64,000 nucleotides of DNA from Afipia birgiae 34632 (GTDB taxonomy: Bacteria > Pseudomonadota > Alphaproteobacteria > Rhizobiales > Xanthobacteraceae): positions 267,337 through 331,336 of the forward strand of contig NZ_HG326652.1 in assembly GCF_000308295.2 (NCBI RefSeq), in the 5' to 3' direction. The notes beneath the pieces are model-generated. The model had not been told where the DNA came from. It did no database searches and worked only from the letters and a program-made list of their open reading frames with translations. This document shows positions 18,927 through 29,615 of the stretch, piece by piece. A program made the translations under genes and the position numbers. Every line of letters begins with the position of its first letter. The first letter of the stretch is position 1.

Positions 18927-19955
18927 TCATCGCTCGGTGAGCTTCAATTCGATACGGCGGTTGCGCTTGTAGGCTTCTTCGGTTTTCTCGGGATCGAGCG
19001 GCTGGAACTCCGCGAAGCCCGCTGCGACCAGCCGCTGCGCCGGCACGCCAAGCGAGACGAGATACTGCACCACCGAGATCGCGCGTGCCGATGAGAGCTC
19101 CCAGTTCGACTTGAACTGTGGGCTGCTGATCGGCCGCACGTCGGTATGGCCGTCGACGCGCAGCACCCAGGCGATCTCCTTTGGAATCTGGTTGTCGAGA
19201 TCAATCAGCGCAGTTGCAAGCTTGTCGAGTTCGGCGCGGCCTTCCGGCAGCAGCAGCGCCTGTCCGGTGTCGAAGAACACCTCAGACTGGAACACGAAGC
19301 GGTCGCCGACGATGCGGACATCCGGCCGGTTGCCGAGGATGGCGCGCAGCCGCCCGAAGAATTCGGAACGATAGCGCGACAGCTCCTGCACGCGCTGCGC
19401 CAGCGCGACGTTCAGCCGCTGGCCGAGGTCGGCGATCCGGGTCTGGGATTCCTTGTCGCGTTTTTCCGATGCATCGAGCGCTTCTTCGAGGGCGGCCAGT
19501 TGCCGGCGCAGCGCGCTGATCTGCTGGTTCAGCACTTCGATCTGCGCCAGCGCCCGTGCCGAGACTTGCTTCTCAGAATCGAGCGCCTTGCCGAGTTCGG
19601 CGGCGCGGCCCGCCGCATTGGCGCCGGCGCCTGCGAGGCCATCATAAAGACCTTTGACGCGGTCGCGTTCGGATTCTGCCGAGGCCAGCCCGGCGCGCAT
19701 CTGGGAGAGTTGCTCGTCGAGGTTCAGCTTGCCGAGTTTTTCGAGGGACAGGAGATCGTTGAGCTGCGCGATCTGCGCGTTCAGCCGCTCAAGCGCCTTG
19801 TCCTTGCCGGTGACTTCCTGCGACAGGAAGAACTGCACAACAAGAAACACCGATAGCAGAAACACGATCGCGAGAACCAGCGTCGACAGCGCATCGACGA
19901 AGCCCGGCCAATAGTTGAAGCCGCTGTCGTTGCGGCGTGAACGCGAAAGCGCCAT
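18927..19955 (-). CDS. MotB-like peptidoglycan-binding protein with OmpA domain
   Basis: Stator-like partner of the MotA/ExbB-type protein encoded immediately upstream (17 bp gap), 342 residues. One membrane helix (about 17-45, FVDALSTLVLAIVFLLSVFL) is followed by a long periplasmic coiled coil (about 50-180) and a C-terminal OmpA/MotB peptidoglycan-binding domain (about 205-342) with VFFDTGQA, RVDGHTDVRP, SARAISVVQYL and the binding signature RNRRIELKL. No flagellar gene is close, so a non-flagellar proton-driven envelope machine is more likely. Exact function unknown. Confidence 0.85.
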   Translation of the reverse strand: MALSRSRRNDSGFNYWPGFVDALSTLVLAIVFLLSVFLVVQFFLSQEVTGKDKALERLNAQIAQLNDLLSLEKLGKLNLDEQLSQMRAGLASAESERDRVKGLYDGLAGAGANAAGRAAELGKALDSEKQVSARALAQIEVLNQQISALRRQLAALEEALDASEKRDKESQTRIADLGQRLNVALAQRVQELSRYRSEFFGRLRAILGNRPDVRIVGDRFVFQSEVFFDTGQALLLPEGRAELDKLATALIDLDNQIPKEIAWVLRVDGHTDVRPISSPQFKSNWELSSARAISVVQYLVSLGVPAQRLVAAGFAEFQPLDPEKTEEAYKRNRRIELKLTER

Positions 19956-19972
19956 GAGCTGCTATCTCCGGT

Positions 19973-20962
19973 TCAATTGGTCTCAGGCTGACGTGCAAGG
20001 CGCTCCAGAAGCTGCTTGATCTCCTTGTTCTGCTCACCCTGACCGTCGGCCCATTCGCGGATCAATTGCTGCTCGGTGCGCATGTGATGCACCAGGCCCT
20101 GAATCGCTTCGGCAAGATTGGCCATCGCCGTGGTGGCGGTTCGGTTCGATCCCATTTCCTCCACGGCCAACCGCAGCCGGTCGAGCGCGGGATTGAGATC
20201 GCCAGTGGCGCTGCCGCCATCGCCCGCATATTCCCGCACGGTTTCCGCCAGCCAGTCTTCGAGGTCGGTGTAGAAACGGTTCTGCGCCTGGCTCGATTGC
20301 AGATCGAGAAAGCCGAGGACCAATGAACCGGCGAGACCGAACAGCGAGGACGAGAACGAGATGCCCATGCCGCCGAGCGGGGCAGCGAGGCCTTCCTTCA
20401 GCGTGTCGAACACCGAGCCCGCATCGCCGCCGACCTTCAGGCCCTCGATCACCTTGCCGACCGAGCCGACGGTTTCGATCAAGCCCCAGAACGTGCCGAG
20501 CAGGCCAAGAAACACCAGGAGCCCTGTCATGTACCGCGACAGGTCTCGCGCTTCATCAAGCCGCGTGGCGATGGAATCCAGAAGATGCCGCATGGTCTGC
20601 TGCGAGATGCTCATGCGGCCCGAACGATGACTGAGCATTGCCGCCATCGGCGCCAGCAGCGTGGGCCGGCGATCCACAGCGAGGCCGGGATCGGAAATGC
20701 GAAAGCTGTTGACCCAGGAAATTTCAGGATAGAGCCGGATCACCTGCCGGAAGGCGAGGATGATGCCGATGGCCAGAACACCGACGATCAGTGCATTGAG
20801 GCCGGGATTGGCAAGGAACGCCAGCCAGATTTGCTTGTAGAGGACCACAAGCAGCAGGCTGCACAGAACGAGGAACACCAGCATCCGGACCAGAAAGATA
20901 CGCGGCGTTGACAGTTTCGTGACGGTGATGTCAGCCGCAGTTTTGGATGAGGTCTTTGCCAT
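19973..20962 (-). CDS. MotA/TolQ/ExbB-family proton channel-like protein
   Basis: Inner-membrane protein of about 329 residues. Two N-terminal helices (LVFLVLCSLLLVVLY and ALIVGVLAIGIILAF) and two later helices (TGLLVFLGLLGTFWGLIETV and MGISFSSSLFGLAGSLVLGF) match the MotA/ExbB core. A soluble helical tail of about 100 residues follows. It forms a two-gene unit with the OmpA-domain partner. The start MAKTSS at 20962 is preferred over 21007 by family resemblance; neither has a strong ribosome site. Confidence 0.82.
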   Translation of the reverse strand: MAKTSSKTAADITVTKLSTPRIFLVRMLVFLVLCSLLLVVLYKQIWLAFLANPGLNALIVGVLAIGIILAFRQVIRLYPEISWVNSFRISDPGLAVDRRPTLLAPMAAMLSHRSGRMSISQQTMRHLLDSIATRLDEARDLSRYMTGLLVFLGLLGTFWGLIETVGSVGKVIEGLKVGGDAGSVFDTLKEGLAAPLGGMGISFSSSLFGLAGSLVLGFLDLQSSQAQNRFYTDLEDWLAETVREYAGDGGSATGDLNPALDRLRLAVEEMGSNRTATTAMANLAEAIQGLVHHMRTEQQLIREWADGQGEQNKEIKQLLERLARQPETN

Positions 20963-21292
20963 GGCGGGATCTTCAATCCTTGTCCGTGGAAACGTGTCAG
21001 ACATCAATATGGCACAGCGTGGGCGGGAAAAAAGACACCATCTCCGATTTGACCCCAGCTAAGGAACTTCGACTGAAACTGGTGCCGGTCAGCACTGGCG
21101 TTCTCGGTCAATTGCTGGGGCGAGGATATGATCCGGTTTTTCCGGAGCGCATCCGTCCCACCGGTAATTCAGGGTGGGTCGAATGGAGTGTCTCCTCCTC
21201 ATTTGCGAGGAGCGGAGCGACGAAGCAATCCAGAAACCGCGCTTGAAGTCCTGGATTGCCTCGCTCGCAATGATGGTCGACTGTGCTTCTGC
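20963..21292. other. Intergenic region with dispersed repeat copy A
   Basis: About 330 bp between the inositol-phosphatase family gene and the MotA-like gene. Apart from the palindromic repeat at 21200-21275, which has its own entry, I see no gene or clear promoter. Confidence 0.4.
21200..21275. repeat. Dispersed palindromic repeat, copy A
   Basis: Imperfect inverted repeat with the core words TTGCGAG, GACGAAGCAATCCAG and CTGGATTGC...CGCAATGA. It is one of three related copies in the window (also 32272-32352 and 42211-42292), all in intergenic DNA. Confidence 0.75.
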
Positions 21293-22084
21293 TTAGCCCA
21301 GTGGCTTCAGGATCTTCACCAACTCGCGCTGGATCGTCTCATTGCCGCAAACGACATGACCGGTGGCCATCGCCGTGTCGCCGCCTTCGATGCCGCTGAT
21401 GACGCCGCCGGCCTCGCGCACCATGATCAATCCGGCTGCGATATCCCACGGCTGGAGATTGCGTTCCCAGTAGCCGTCGAGACGCCCGGCTGCGACATAA
21501 GCAAGATCGAGCGAAGCCGCACCGAAGCGGCGCAGGCCCGCGACGCGCTGCTGCATCTCGGCCATTTCGCGGCGGGAGAGTTCGTGGTCGCCGCGCCCGA
21601 TATGCGGGAGGCCGCACGCGATCACACATTCGTTGAGCTGCTTGCGGGCCGCGACGCGCAGGCGCTGATCGTTGAGGAACGCGCCCTTGCCGCGCTCGGC
21701 CATGTAAAGTTCATCGGTGGCGGGATTGTAGATCACGCCGGCGATGATCGTGCCTTCGCGTTGCAGGGCGATGGAGATCGCGAATTGCGGAATGCCGTGC
21801 AGGAAGTTCGTCGTGCCGTCGAGCGGATCGACGATCCATGTGTTGGATTTGTCGGTGCCTTCGCGTGTGCCGCCTTCTTCGCCGAGAAAACCGTAACCCG
21901 GCCGCGCCTTGGTCAGATCCTCATAGAGCATCTGTTCCGCGCGCTTGTCGGCGAGCGACACGAAATTCGCCGGTCCCTTCAGAGAAACCTGAAGGTTCTC
22001 GATCTCGCCAAGATCGCGACTGAGGCTACGGCCCGCGCGGCGCGCGGCCTTGACCATGACGTTGATGAGAGCTGAATGGATCAT
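21293..22084 (-). CDS. Inositol monophosphatase family protein
   Basis: Mg2+-dependent phosphatase of the IMPase/SuhB family, 263 residues from the ATG at 22084 (the frame is open to 22180). The metal-binding motifs are complete: GEEGG, WIVDPLDGTTNFLHG and, near the C-terminus, QPWDIAAGLIMVREAGG. It probably hydrolyses myo-inositol-1-phosphate or a related sugar phosphate; SuhB-type proteins also join rRNA antitermination complexes, which cannot be decided here. Confidence 0.88.
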   Translation of the reverse strand: MIHSALINVMVKAARRAGRSLSRDLGEIENLQVSLKGPANFVSLADKRAEQMLYEDLTKARPGYGFLGEEGGTREGTDKSNTWIVDPLDGTTNFLHGIPQFAISIALQREGTIIAGVIYNPATDELYMAERGKGAFLNDQRLRVAARKQLNECVIACGLPHIGRGDHELSRREMAEMQQRVAGLRRFGAASLDLAYVAAGRLDGYWERNLQPWDIAAGLIMVREAGGVISGIEGGDTAMATGHVVCGNETIQRELVKILKPLG

Positions 22085-22286
22085 GCGTCCGGCTTGATAA
22101 GGATCCGTATGAGGCCGGATCGGGATGAAAGATTGGGGCTTTGGTGCCGGATGCTTGGCGTCAAAGCGCAGGCGCGTCAAGGGCGTTCAGAGCGTTTTCG
22201 AGCGGCGCGGGGTGCCGGTTCGCGCCGAGAAATACGTCAAAAGCGAGCTTCGTGTCTGAACCTGCCGGACCAAGGGAGATCCGAGC

Positions 22287-23393
22287 CTATTTCGTGCCGA
22301 ACCACTTCTTGGCGAGAGCTTCGGCCTTGGCCTTTTCCACGGGCGGAAGTTGCGCGAATTGCGCATCAAGATCGGGATCACCATTGCCGGCAGTTTTCGC
22401 GATCAAATGCCATTTGAAACCCTGAACCTTGTCCACTGGAACGCCGAGGCCATCGATGAGAATGCGTGCCAGGCGATTTTGCGCGATCGGGCTGTTCTGG
22501 CGCGCCGCTCTGTTCAGCAGCGCAATCGCGGTGGGCACATCCTTGGGCGTGCCGGTGCCGTTATAGAGCGCGATGGCGTATTCCACTTCGGCGTCGAGAT
22601 TGTCGACCATCGCGGCGGCACGCAACAGGCGCGCAGCCTCCACGACGTTCTTCTCCACGCCTCGGCCTTCCTTGTAGAACGTCGCGAGCGCGTACTGCGC
22701 TTCCGCGTTGCCAGCGTTCGCTGCCTGTCGGAACAGCTCGGCGGCGCGCTTGACGTCCTGCGGAAAGACCTGTCCTTCAAGATACAGCAGTCCGAGATTA
22801 TATGCCGCCGCCGCTTTCCCAAGCTTGGCGGACGACGCCAGCAGCCGGGCGCCTTCCTCGCGATTGGTGGGACCGCCGCGTCCGGCGATCCGCATCATGC
22901 CGAGCGCGAACATCGCTTCGCGGTCGCCGCGGTCGGCGGCCTGCTTGTACCATTCAGCGGCCTTGGCGTCGTCGCGCTTGATGCCGAGCGCATTGGAGTA
23001 GAGCTCCCCCAATAGCGTCATCGATTTCGGATCGCCCATCTCCTGCGCGCGCTTCAGCGCGATATTGAAGGCGGTGCGGTAAAGGCCTTGCTGATAGGCA
23101 CCGTAGGCGAGATCGGCGTTAGGATTGTCGGGAACGGCGGGTGCGGGTGGAGACGCCGTTTTCGCGGGCTCGCCTTTCTTCGGCGCGTTGGTACTCGGTT
23201 TCGGCGCGGCGGCCTTGGGTGCAGCGGATTTTGCGGCCGGTGGCTTCTCCGCGGGCTTGATCGGTTCCGGAAAGGGGTTCGGCGTGCTCTGTGCGATAGC
23301 ACTTGCCGAAAACGCGACAACACCGGCAGCGACCGATGCAAGAAATCTTGCACGAGTAGCTGTGAACGGCGCGGTCCGGCGAAGCGCGGTCAT
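22287..23393 (-). CDS. Secreted Sel1-repeat (TPR-like) protein
   Basis: About 368 residues. The N-terminal signal peptide (ARFLASVAAGVVAFSASAIAQ) sends it to the periplasm. A Pro/Lys/Ala-rich linker of about 70 residues is followed by five to six Sel1 repeats of about 36 residues (for example AAEWYKQAADRGDREAMFALG and AAELFRQAANAGNAEAQYAL, each shortened here). Sel1 proteins are protein-protein adaptors; the partner is unknown. The start at 23393 is chosen because it follows the thiE stop at 23401; the upstream ATG at 23438 would overlap thiE by 38 nt. Confidence 0.82.
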   Translation of the reverse strand: MTALRRTAPFTATRARFLASVAAGVVAFSASAIAQSTPNPFPEPIKPAEKPPAAKSAAPKAAAPKPSTNAPKKGEPAKTASPPAPAVPDNPNADLAYGAYQQGLYRTAFNIALKRAQEMGDPKSMTLLGELYSNALGIKRDDAKAAEWYKQAADRGDREAMFALGMMRIAGRGGPTNREEGARLLASSAKLGKAAAAYNLGLLYLEGQVFPQDVKRAAELFRQAANAGNAEAQYALATFYKEGRGVEKNVVEAARLLRAAAMVDNLDAEVEYAIALYNGTGTPKDVPTAIALLNRAARQNSPIAQNRLARILIDGLGVPVDKVQGFKWHLIAKTAGNGDPDLDAQFAQLPPVEKAKAEALAKKWFGTK

Positions 23394-23400
23394 CGCGGTC

Positions 23401-24078
23401 CTATGCTCCCGTAATGGCTTGCGTGAGAGAGGTCTCAAAGCCGCGCGTGACAGCCTGGCTGGCTTCGATCAGAGCGGCCTGAGCGCCGCGCGAATCCTGC
23501 CAGATGAAATCACCGACCAGGACAAAATCTGCGCCGGCCGTGGCGAACAGGTTTGCTTCATCCAGCGTCATGGCGTAGCCGACGCAGGGCGGCTCGAACA
23601 ATTCGGCCCACCAGTCCAGCCGTTCGCAGATCGCCTCCGGCGATGGCCGTTCGCCATTCGCATCGGGTTCGCCGAACAGCACATAGTCCGCGCCGGCTTC
23701 ACCGGCGACCATCGCGTCATGCCGTGTCATCAAGCCGCCGACGCCGAGAATGCGATCGGGCTTCAGTGTCGGCATCGCCTCCTGCATGGCCTCGATACCG
23801 CTCACGTTCGCGCCGTCTGCGCCGGAGCGAGCGACCTGTCCGAAATGTTCATCAATGAGCAGAGCCGCGCCGGCTCTCTGAACCGGCGGCGCGAGCACCT
23901 TGGCGCGCTGGATGACGCTGCGCTCGTCGCCGGGGGCGAGGCGCAGCAGAACAGCTGCGATGTCCGCAGCAGCGAGCAGCGCCGGCAGTTCAGAGATAAG
24001 CTGAGCGGGGTCGGCGACAACCGGGGTCGCGAGATAGAGGCGAGGCGCAGGGCGCGGCGGAGGAGGTTTGGTGGCCAT
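23401..24078 (-). CDS. thiE: Thiamine phosphate synthase family protein
   Basis: TIM-barrel protein of 225 residues related to thiamine-phosphate synthase (joins HMP-PP and HET-P). Recognisable parts are the N-terminal strand RLYLATPVV, LLIDEHFGQVARSGADG (the ThiE 'lind...a...gadG' region), ILGVGG, GADYVLFGEP and the C-terminal FATAGADFVLVGDFIW. The phosphate-binding loops are looser than in canonical ThiE, so it may be a divergent paralogue. It sits after the terminator of the aldolase gene and directly before the Sel1 gene. Confidence 0.7.
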   Translation of the reverse strand: MATKPPPPRPAPRLYLATPVVADPAQLISELPALLAAADIAAVLLRLAPGDERSVIQRAKVLAPPVQRAGAALLIDEHFGQVARSGADGANVSGIEAMQEAMPTLKPDRILGVGGLMTRHDAMVAGEAGADYVLFGEPDANGERPSPEAICERLDWWAELFEPPCVGYAMTLDEANLFATAGADFVLVGDFIWQDSRGAQAALIEASQAVTRGFETSLTQAITGA

Positions 24079-24107
24079 GATGCCGTATCTGCCCGTTGAC
24101 TGCGGCC

Positions 24108-24135
24108 AAAAAAGGGGCGGGACCGTGTCCCGCCC
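24108..24135 (-). terminator. Intrinsic terminator after fba
   Basis: Read on the minus strand, a perfect 9-bp stem (24127-24135 and 24115-24123) with a 3-nt loop is followed by a run of T. It lies 13 bp after the aldolase stop and should close the tkt-gap-pgk-fba transcript. Confidence 0.85.
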
Positions 24136-24147
24136 TCTTGATGATCG

Positions 24148-25215
24148 TCAGGCGATCTTCGGAGCCAGTTCACCCTTGGCGTAGCGTTGTGCCATCTGGG
24201 CGGTGGTCAGCACCTTCTTGATCTTGCTGGCCTGGCCGGCGGTGTTGAACTCTTCCAGGCGCTGCTTGCAAAGCTTGGTCATCGCTTCCATCGCAGGCTT
24301 CAGATACTTGCGCGGATCGAACTCGCTCGGGCTCTCGGAAAGAATCTTGCGGATTTGTCCGGTCATCGCCATGCGATTGTCGGTGTCGATGTTGATCTTG
24401 CGCACGCCGTGCTTGATGCCACGCTGAATCTCGGAGACCGGCACGCCCCAGGTCGGCTTCATCTGACCGCCGAACTTGTTGATGATGTCCTGCAGGTCCT
24501 GCGGCACCGACGACGAGCCGTGCATGACGAGATGCGTGTTCGGCAGCTTGCGGTGAATTTCCTCGATCACGTTCATGGCGAGGATGTCGCCATCCGGCTT
24601 GCGGGTGAACTTGTAGGCGCCGTGCGAGGTGCCCATCGCAATGGCCAGCGCGTCAACCTGGGTTTCCTTGACGAACTTCACGGCTTCGTCCGGATTGGTC
24701 AGCAACTGATCGTGCGAAAGCTTGCCTTCGGCGCCGTGGCCGTCTTCCTTGTCGCCCATGCCGGTCTCGAGCGAGCCGAGCACGCCGAGTTCGCCTTCAA
24801 CCGAGATGCCGCCGAGATGGGCCATGTCGGTGACGGTCTTGGTCACGCCGACATTGTAATCCCAGTCGCCCGGCGTCTTGCCGTCGGCCTTCAGCGAGCC
24901 GTCCATCATCACCGAGGTGAAGCCGGCCTGGATCGCCGTCATACAGGTCGCGGGTTCGTTGCCGTGATCGAGATGCACGCAGACCGGAATCGAGGGGTGA
25001 ATTTCCGTCACCGCGTCCATCATGTGCTTGAGCATGACGTCGTTGGCGTACGAGCGCGCACCGCGCGACGCCTGAATGATGACCGGCGCATCGAGGGAAC
25101 TGGCGGCGTCCATAATGGCCAGCGCCTGCTCCATGTTGTTGATATTGAATGCCGGCACGCCGTAGTCGTTCTCAGCAGCATGATCCAGCAATTGACGCAA
25201 CGTGATGCGAGCCAT
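24148..25215 (-). CDS. fba: Class II fructose-bisphosphate aldolase
   Basis: Zn-dependent aldolase, Calvin-cycle subtype, 355 residues from the ATG at 25215, which has GGAGAA about 10 nt upstream. It interconverts fructose-1,6-bisphosphate with glyceraldehyde-3-phosphate and dihydroxyacetone phosphate. Zn-binding histidines lie in [20 protein letters not shown] and the [18 protein letters not shown] regions. The last gene of a tkt-gap-pgk-fba run on the minus strand, it serves glycolysis/gluconeogenesis and, if the strain is autotrophic, CO2 fixation. Confidence 0.95.
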   Translation of the reverse strand: MARITLRQLLDHAAENDYGVPAFNINNMEQALAIMDAASSLDAPVIIQASRGARSYANDVMLKHMMDAVTEIHPSIPVCVHLDHGNEPATCMTAIQAGFTSVMMDGSLKADGKTPGDWDYNVGVTKTVTDMAHLGGISVEGELGVLGSLETGMGDKEDGHGAEGKLSHDQLLTNPDEAVKFVKETQVDALAIAMGTSHGAYKFTRKPDGDILAMNVIEEIHRKLPNTHLVMHGSSSVPQDLQDIINKFGGQMKPTWGVPVSEIQRGIKHGVRKINIDTDNRMAMTGQIRKILSESPSEFDPRKYLKPAMEAMTKLCKQRLEEFNTAGQASKIKKVLTTAQMAQRYAKGELAPKIA

Positions 25216-25272
25216 GTGTGCTTGTTCTCCGTGAGCTGAAGTCAGCGCCAAGGGCGCCGGATCCATTAAAAT

Positions 25273-26466
25273 CTAGCGTACCCTAAGAACCTCGACGCCG
25301 GGCAAAGGTTTCCCTTCCATCCACTCCAGAAAGGCGCCACCGGCGGTCGAAACATAGGTAAAATCCTTGCCGACGCCTGCGTGGTTCAATGCCGCAACGG
25401 TATCTCCGCCGCCCGCGACGGACACCAGTTTGCCAGCCCTGGTGCGGGCAGCTGCATATTTGGCGGCCTGAACCGTCCCGCGGTCGAATGGCGACATTTC
25501 GAACGCGCCGAGCGGTCCGTTCCATACCAGCGTCGCGGCGTCATCGATGGCAGCATCGATCCGCTTAATCGATTGCGGGCCGACGTCGAGGATCATGCCG
25601 TTGGCGGGAATCGCGTCGAGGCCATAGGCATGCGAAGGCGCATTGGCTTCAAATTTCTCCGCAACCACCGCATCGATCGGCAGGATGATCGCGCAGTTCG
25701 TGGAGTTCGCCTTGACGAGGATGCGCAGCGCCGTGGTGGCGAGATCCTTTTCGCAAAGCGAATTACCGACATCGACGCCCTGCGCATGCAGGAAGGTGTT
25801 GGCCATGCCGCCGCCGATCACCAGCGCATCGACCTTGCTGACGAGATTTTCCAGGAGATCGATCTTGGTCGAAACCTTAGAGCCGCCGACGATGGCGATC
25901 ACCGGATGGACCGGCTGTTCCAGCGCTTTGCCCAGTGCGTCGAGTTCGGCTTCCATGGTGCGACCGGCATAGCCCGGCAGCACGCGGCCGAGGCCTTCGG
26001 TCGAGGCATGGGCGCGGTGCGCGCAGGAAAATGCGTCGTTGACCCAGATGTCGCCGAGCTTCGCAAGCTGCGCGACAAACGCCGGATCATTCTTTTCCTC
26101 GCCGGGATGAAAGCGGGTGTTCTCGAGACAGAGAATTTCGCCGTTCTTCAGTCCCGCGACCGCCCTCTCGGCGATCTCGCCGACGCAGTCCGGTGCGAAC
26201 TCGACGTGACGCAGCAGCACATAGCCGAGCGCGGTGGCCACGGGCTTGAGCGATTCCTTCGGGTCCGGCCCCTTGGGCCGGCCGAAATGCGCAAGGATGA
26301 CGACCCTGCCGCCGGCTTCCGACAGTTCGATGATGGTCTTGGCGATGCGCTGCAGACGTGTGGTGTCGGACACACGTCCGTTGTCCATCGGTACGTTGAG
26401 GTCGACGCGCAGCAGCACGCGCTTTCCCTTCACGTCGACATCATCGAGGGTGCGAAATCCGGACAT
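25273..26466 (-). CDS. pgk: Phosphoglycerate kinase
   Basis: Transfers phosphate from 1,3-bisphosphoglycerate to ADP. Length (397 residues) is normal. Signatures include [15 protein letters not shown] at the N-terminus, [12 protein letters not shown] (substrate arginines), [20 protein letters not shown] and the C-terminal nucleotide site [31 protein letters not shown] (quoted in part: [18 protein letters not shown]). It lies between gap and fba with 44- and 57-bp spacings. Confidence 0.96.
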   Translation of the reverse strand: MSGFRTLDDVDVKGKRVLLRVDLNVPMDNGRVSDTTRLQRIAKTIIELSEAGGRVVILAHFGRPKGPDPKESLKPVATALGYVLLRHVEFAPDCVGEIAERAVAGLKNGEILCLENTRFHPGEEKNDPAFVAQLAKLGDIWVNDAFSCAHRAHASTEGLGRVLPGYAGRTMEAELDALGKALEQPVHPVIAIVGGSKVSTKIDLLENLVSKVDALVIGGGMANTFLHAQGVDVGNSLCEKDLATTALRILVKANSTNCAIILPIDAVVAEKFEANAPSHAYGLDAIPANGMILDVGPQSIKRIDAAIDDAATLVWNGPLGAFEMSPFDRGTVQAAKYAAARTRAGKLVSVAGGGDTVAALNHAGVGKDFTYVSTAGGAFLEWMEGKPLPGVEVLRVR

Positions 26467-26510
26467 CAGGACTCGTTGCGACTAACAGGTTGCGGCGAGG
26501 GCCGGTGAGA

Positions 26511-27518
26511 TCAGATCAGCTTGCTCATGGCCGCGGCCGTGTCGGCCATGCGGTTCGAGAAGCCCCACTCGTTGTCGTACCATGACAGTACGCGCACCAG
26601 CGTTCCGTTCTGCACCTTGGTCTGGTCGAAGGCGAAGGTTGAGGAATGTGGGTCGTGGTTGAAGTCGATCGAGACGTTCGGATCGCTGGTGGTGCCCAGA
26701 ATACCCTTCAGTTCCTGGGCTGCCGCGCGCTTGACCGCGTCGTTGATCTCTTCCTTGGACGTCGCGCGCTTCGCAACGATCTTGAGATCGATCACCGACA
26801 CGTTCGGCGTCGGCACGCGGATCGAAACGCCGTCGAGTTTGCCGGCAAGCTCAGGCATCACCAGACCGATAGCCTTGGCAGCGCCCGTGGAGGTCGGAAT
26901 CATCGACAGGCCAGCCGCGCGCGCGCGATAGAGGTCGCTGTGCATGGTGTCCAGCGTCGGCTGGTCGCCGGTATAGGCATGGATCGTGGTCATGAAGCCG
27001 GTCTCGATGCCGACGGTGTCGTTCAGCACCTTGGCGACCGGCGCAAGGCAGTTCGTGGTGCACGAGCCGTTCGAGACGACCAGGTGATCCTTGCTCAGCT
27101 TGTCGTGGTTGACGCCGTAGACGATGGTCGCGTCCGCGCCGTCCGACGGGGCGGAGACCAGCACGCGCTTGGCGCCTGCGGTCAGATGCGCCGACGCCTT
27201 GGCCTTGGCGCTGAAGATGCCGGTGCATTCCATCGCGATGTCGATGCCGAGATCCTTCCACGGCAGGGTGGCCGGATCGCGCACCGCAGTGACCTTGATC
27301 TTGCCGTTGCCGAGATTGATGGAGTCGCCTTCGACCGTCACGGTGCCCGGAAAACGTCCATGCACGGAATCATAGCGCAGCAGGTGAGCGTTGGTTTCGA
27401 CCGGGCCGAGGTCGTTGATGGCGACGACCTCGATGTCCGTGCGCTTGGATTCATAAATGGCCCGCAGAATGTTGCGGCCGATACGGCCAAATCCATTGAT
27501 CGCGACACGAACTGCCAT
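26511..27518 (-). CDS. gap: Glyceraldehyde-3-phosphate dehydrogenase, type I
   Basis: NAD(P)-dependent oxidative phosphorylation of glyceraldehyde-3-phosphate, 335 residues. The Rossmann start is [15 protein letters not shown]; the catalytic cysteine is C153 in SNGSCTTNC and the base is H180 in [11 protein letters not shown] strong ribosome site GAGGAG precedes the ATG. Between transketolase and pgk, as in related genomes. Confidence 0.97.
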   Translation of the reverse strand: MAVRVAINGFGRIGRNILRAIYESKRTDIEVVAINDLGPVETNAHLLRYDSVHGRFPGTVTVEGDSINLGNGKIKVTAVRDPATLPWKDLGIDIAMECTGIFSAKAKASAHLTAGAKRVLVSAPSDGADATIVYGVNHDKLSKDHLVVSNGSCTTNCLAPVAKVLNDTVGIETGFMTTIHAYTGDQPTLDTMHSDLYRARAAGLSMIPTSTGAAKAIGLVMPELAGKLDGVSIRVPTPNVSVIDLKIVAKRATSKEEINDAVKRAAAQELKGILGTTSDPNVSIDFNHDPHSSTFAFDQTKVQNGTLVRVLSWYDNEWGFSNRMADTAAAMSKLI

Positions 27519-27623
27519 TCAACTTCTCCTCGATAGGTCGGAAATGACGATTTTCGAGGCGGTTTTTGCCCCGAATAGCGCCATGATGCAATCACCTGAA
27601 TCCCGAATGTTCGGGCAGGATTA

Positions 27624-29615
27624 TCAGCCTTTCAGCCTGGTTTGCGCGGCCTCGGCGACTGCTTCCGCAGTGATCCCGAAATGCCGGTACAGTTCCTTGT
27701 AGGGGGCGCTGGCGCCGAAGCCGTCCATGCCGACGAAAATGCCGTCGGAGCCGATCACGGCATCCCAGCCCTGACGAATGGCAGCCTCAACGGCGATTTT
27801 CACCGGCGCATTGCCAATGATCGCGGCTTTCTGGGCTGCGGGCAGTTCCAGCAGCAGATCCATGCAGGGTACAGAAACGACCCGCGTCGGAATGCCGCGC
27901 GCGGTAAGCAGCTTCTGTGCTTCGACCGCTAGTGAGACTTCCGAGCCGGACGCGAAGATCGAGACTTTCGCCTCGCCGTCAGCTTTGGAGATTTCATAGG
28001 CGCCGGCGGCGCACTTGTTGTCGGCGTCGTTTGCAAGGCGGAGCTGAGGCAGGTTCTGGCGGGTCAGTGCCAGCACGCTGGGCCGATCCTTGGCTTCGAG
28101 CGCGAGCTGCCAGCATTCCAGCGTTTCGACCGTGTCGCAGGGCCGGAACACGTTGCAGTTCGGAATCGCGCGCAACGCTGCCAGATGCTCGACCGGCTGA
28201 TGGGTCGGGCCGTCTTCGCCGAGCCCGATCGAATCGTGGGTGAGAACGTGGATCGCGCGCTCGCCCATCAATGCCGCGAGCCGCAGCGCCGGGCGCAGAT
28301 AGTCTGAGAACACGAGGAAGGTGCCGGAATATGGAATCAGGCCGCCATGCAGCGTCATGCCGTTCATCGCCGCCGCCATGCCGTGCTCGCGGATGCCGTA
28401 GTTGATGTAACGGCCGCCGTAATTGTTGGCGGAGATCGCGACCATGCCCTTGACGCGGGTGTTGTTGGAGCCGGTGAGATCGGCCGAACCGCCGATCATT
28501 TCGGGCACGGCTGCGCAGAGAACTTCCAGCGCATGTTCCGACGCGGTGCGGGTGGCGATTTCCTTCGGGCTCGCGGCGAGGGAGGCTTTCATCGCCGCCA
28601 CAGCGTCGGAAAGTGCCCTAGCAGGAAGATCGCCCTTCATGCGGCGCTCGAATTCGGAACGCGCGCCTGCGTCCTTGGTGCCGAGGGTCCTGGTCCATGC
28701 GGCGTGTGCATCCTTGCCGCGCGATCCTGCCGCGCGCCAGGCGTCGAGAATGTCCTGCGGAACCTCAAAAGGTGCCGAATCCCATTTCAGGTTCTTGCGC
28801 GCACCCGCAATCTCGTCCGCACCGAGCGGCGAGCCGTGGGATTTTTCCGAGCCCGCCTTGTTAGGCGCGCCGAAGCCGATCGTGGTCTTGCACGCGATCA
28901 GGGTCGGACGGTCGGACCTTTGTGCGCGCGTCAGTGCGTCGGCAATCGCTTTCGGATCGTGGCCGTCGACGCGTTCGGCGGCCCAGCCGGCCGACTCGAA
29001 GCGCTTCACCTGATCGACCGAGTCCGACAGCGAGATCGCGCCGTCAATGGAAATGCCGTTGTCGTCGAACAGCACAATCAGCTTGTTGAGCTTGAGATGT
29101 CCGGCGAACGCGATGGCTTCCTGGCTGACGCCCTCCATCAGGTCGCCGTCGGAGGCGAGCACGTAGGTATGATGATCGACGAGGTCGCCGCCAAACTCGG
29201 CCGCCATACGGCGCTCAGCCAGCGACATGCCGACGGCGGTGGCGATGCCTTGGCCGAGCGGACCCGTGGTGGTTTCGATGCCCGGCGTCACGAAATTTTC
29301 CGGATGGCCCGGCGTCAGCGAACCGAGCTGACGGAAATTCTTGATCTGCTCGATGGTCATCGACGAATTGCCGGTCAGATACAGCAGCGCATACAGCAGC
29401 ATCGAGCCGTGGCCGGCGGAGAGCACGAAGCGGTCGCGGTCCGGCCAGGTGGGGTCGCTAGCGTCGAATTTAAGGAACTGCGTGAATAGCACGGTGGCGA
29501 CGTCGGCCGCGCCCATGGGCAGGCCGGGATGGCCAGATTTCGCCTTTTCGACGGCATCCATGGCAAGCGCGCGAATCGCATTTGCCATACGGGAGGGATC
29601 GACACGCACAGTCAT
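27624..29615 (-). CDS. tkt: Transketolase
   Basis: Thiamine-diphosphate enzyme of the pentose phosphate and Calvin pathways, 663 residues. Motifs include [10 protein letters not shown], the ThDP site [13 protein letters not shown]-like region (SDGDLMEG), a pyrimidine-domain segment ([11 protein letters not shown]) and [20 protein letters not shown] (quoted in part as [11 protein letters not shown]). The ATG at 29615 is preferred because AGGCGGA lies 6 nt upstream; the frame extends to 29672. It is the first gene of the tkt-gap-pgk-fba run and divergent from the DUF4164-zapA pair. Confidence 0.95.
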   Translation of the reverse strand: MTVRVDPSRMANAIRALAMDAVEKAKSGHPGLPMGAADVATVLFTQFLKFDASDPTWPDRDRFVLSAGHGSMLLYALLYLTGNSSMTIEQIKNFRQLGSLTPGHPENFVTPGIETTTGPLGQGIATAVGMSLAERRMAAEFGGDLVDHHTYVLASDGDLMEGVSQEAIAFAGHLKLNKLIVLFDDNGISIDGAISLSDSVDQVKRFESAGWAAERVDGHDPKAIADALTRAQRSDRPTLIACKTTIGFGAPNKAGSEKSHGSPLGADEIAGARKNLKWDSAPFEVPQDILDAWRAAGSRGKDAHAAWTRTLGTKDAGARSEFERRMKGDLPARALSDAVAAMKASLAASPKEIATRTASEHALEVLCAAVPEMIGGSADLTGSNNTRVKGMVAISANNYGGRYINYGIREHGMAAAMNGMTLHGGLIPYSGTFLVFSDYLRPALRLAALMGERAIHVLTHDSIGLGEDGPTHQPVEHLAALRAIPNCNVFRPCDTVETLECWQLALEAKDRPSVLALTRQNLPQLRLANDADNKCAAGAYEISKADGEAKVSIFASGSEVSLAVEAQKLLTARGIPTRVVSVPCMDLLLELPAAQKAAIIGNAPVKIAVEAAIRQGWDAVIGSDGIFVGMDGFGASAPYKELYRHFGITAEAVAEAAQTRLKG

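Noticed and set aside
18927-20962. Zorya-like anti-phage system (ZorAB)
   Set aside because: The MotA/OmpA pair resembles ZorAB in layout, but no ZorC, ZorD or ZorE gene is nearby; the neighbours are housekeeping genes.
24187-29489. Long plus-strand frames (296 to 380 codons) opposite fba, pgk, gap and tkt
   Set aside because: All are antisense shadows of four clear enzymes; no domain or ribosome site supports them.
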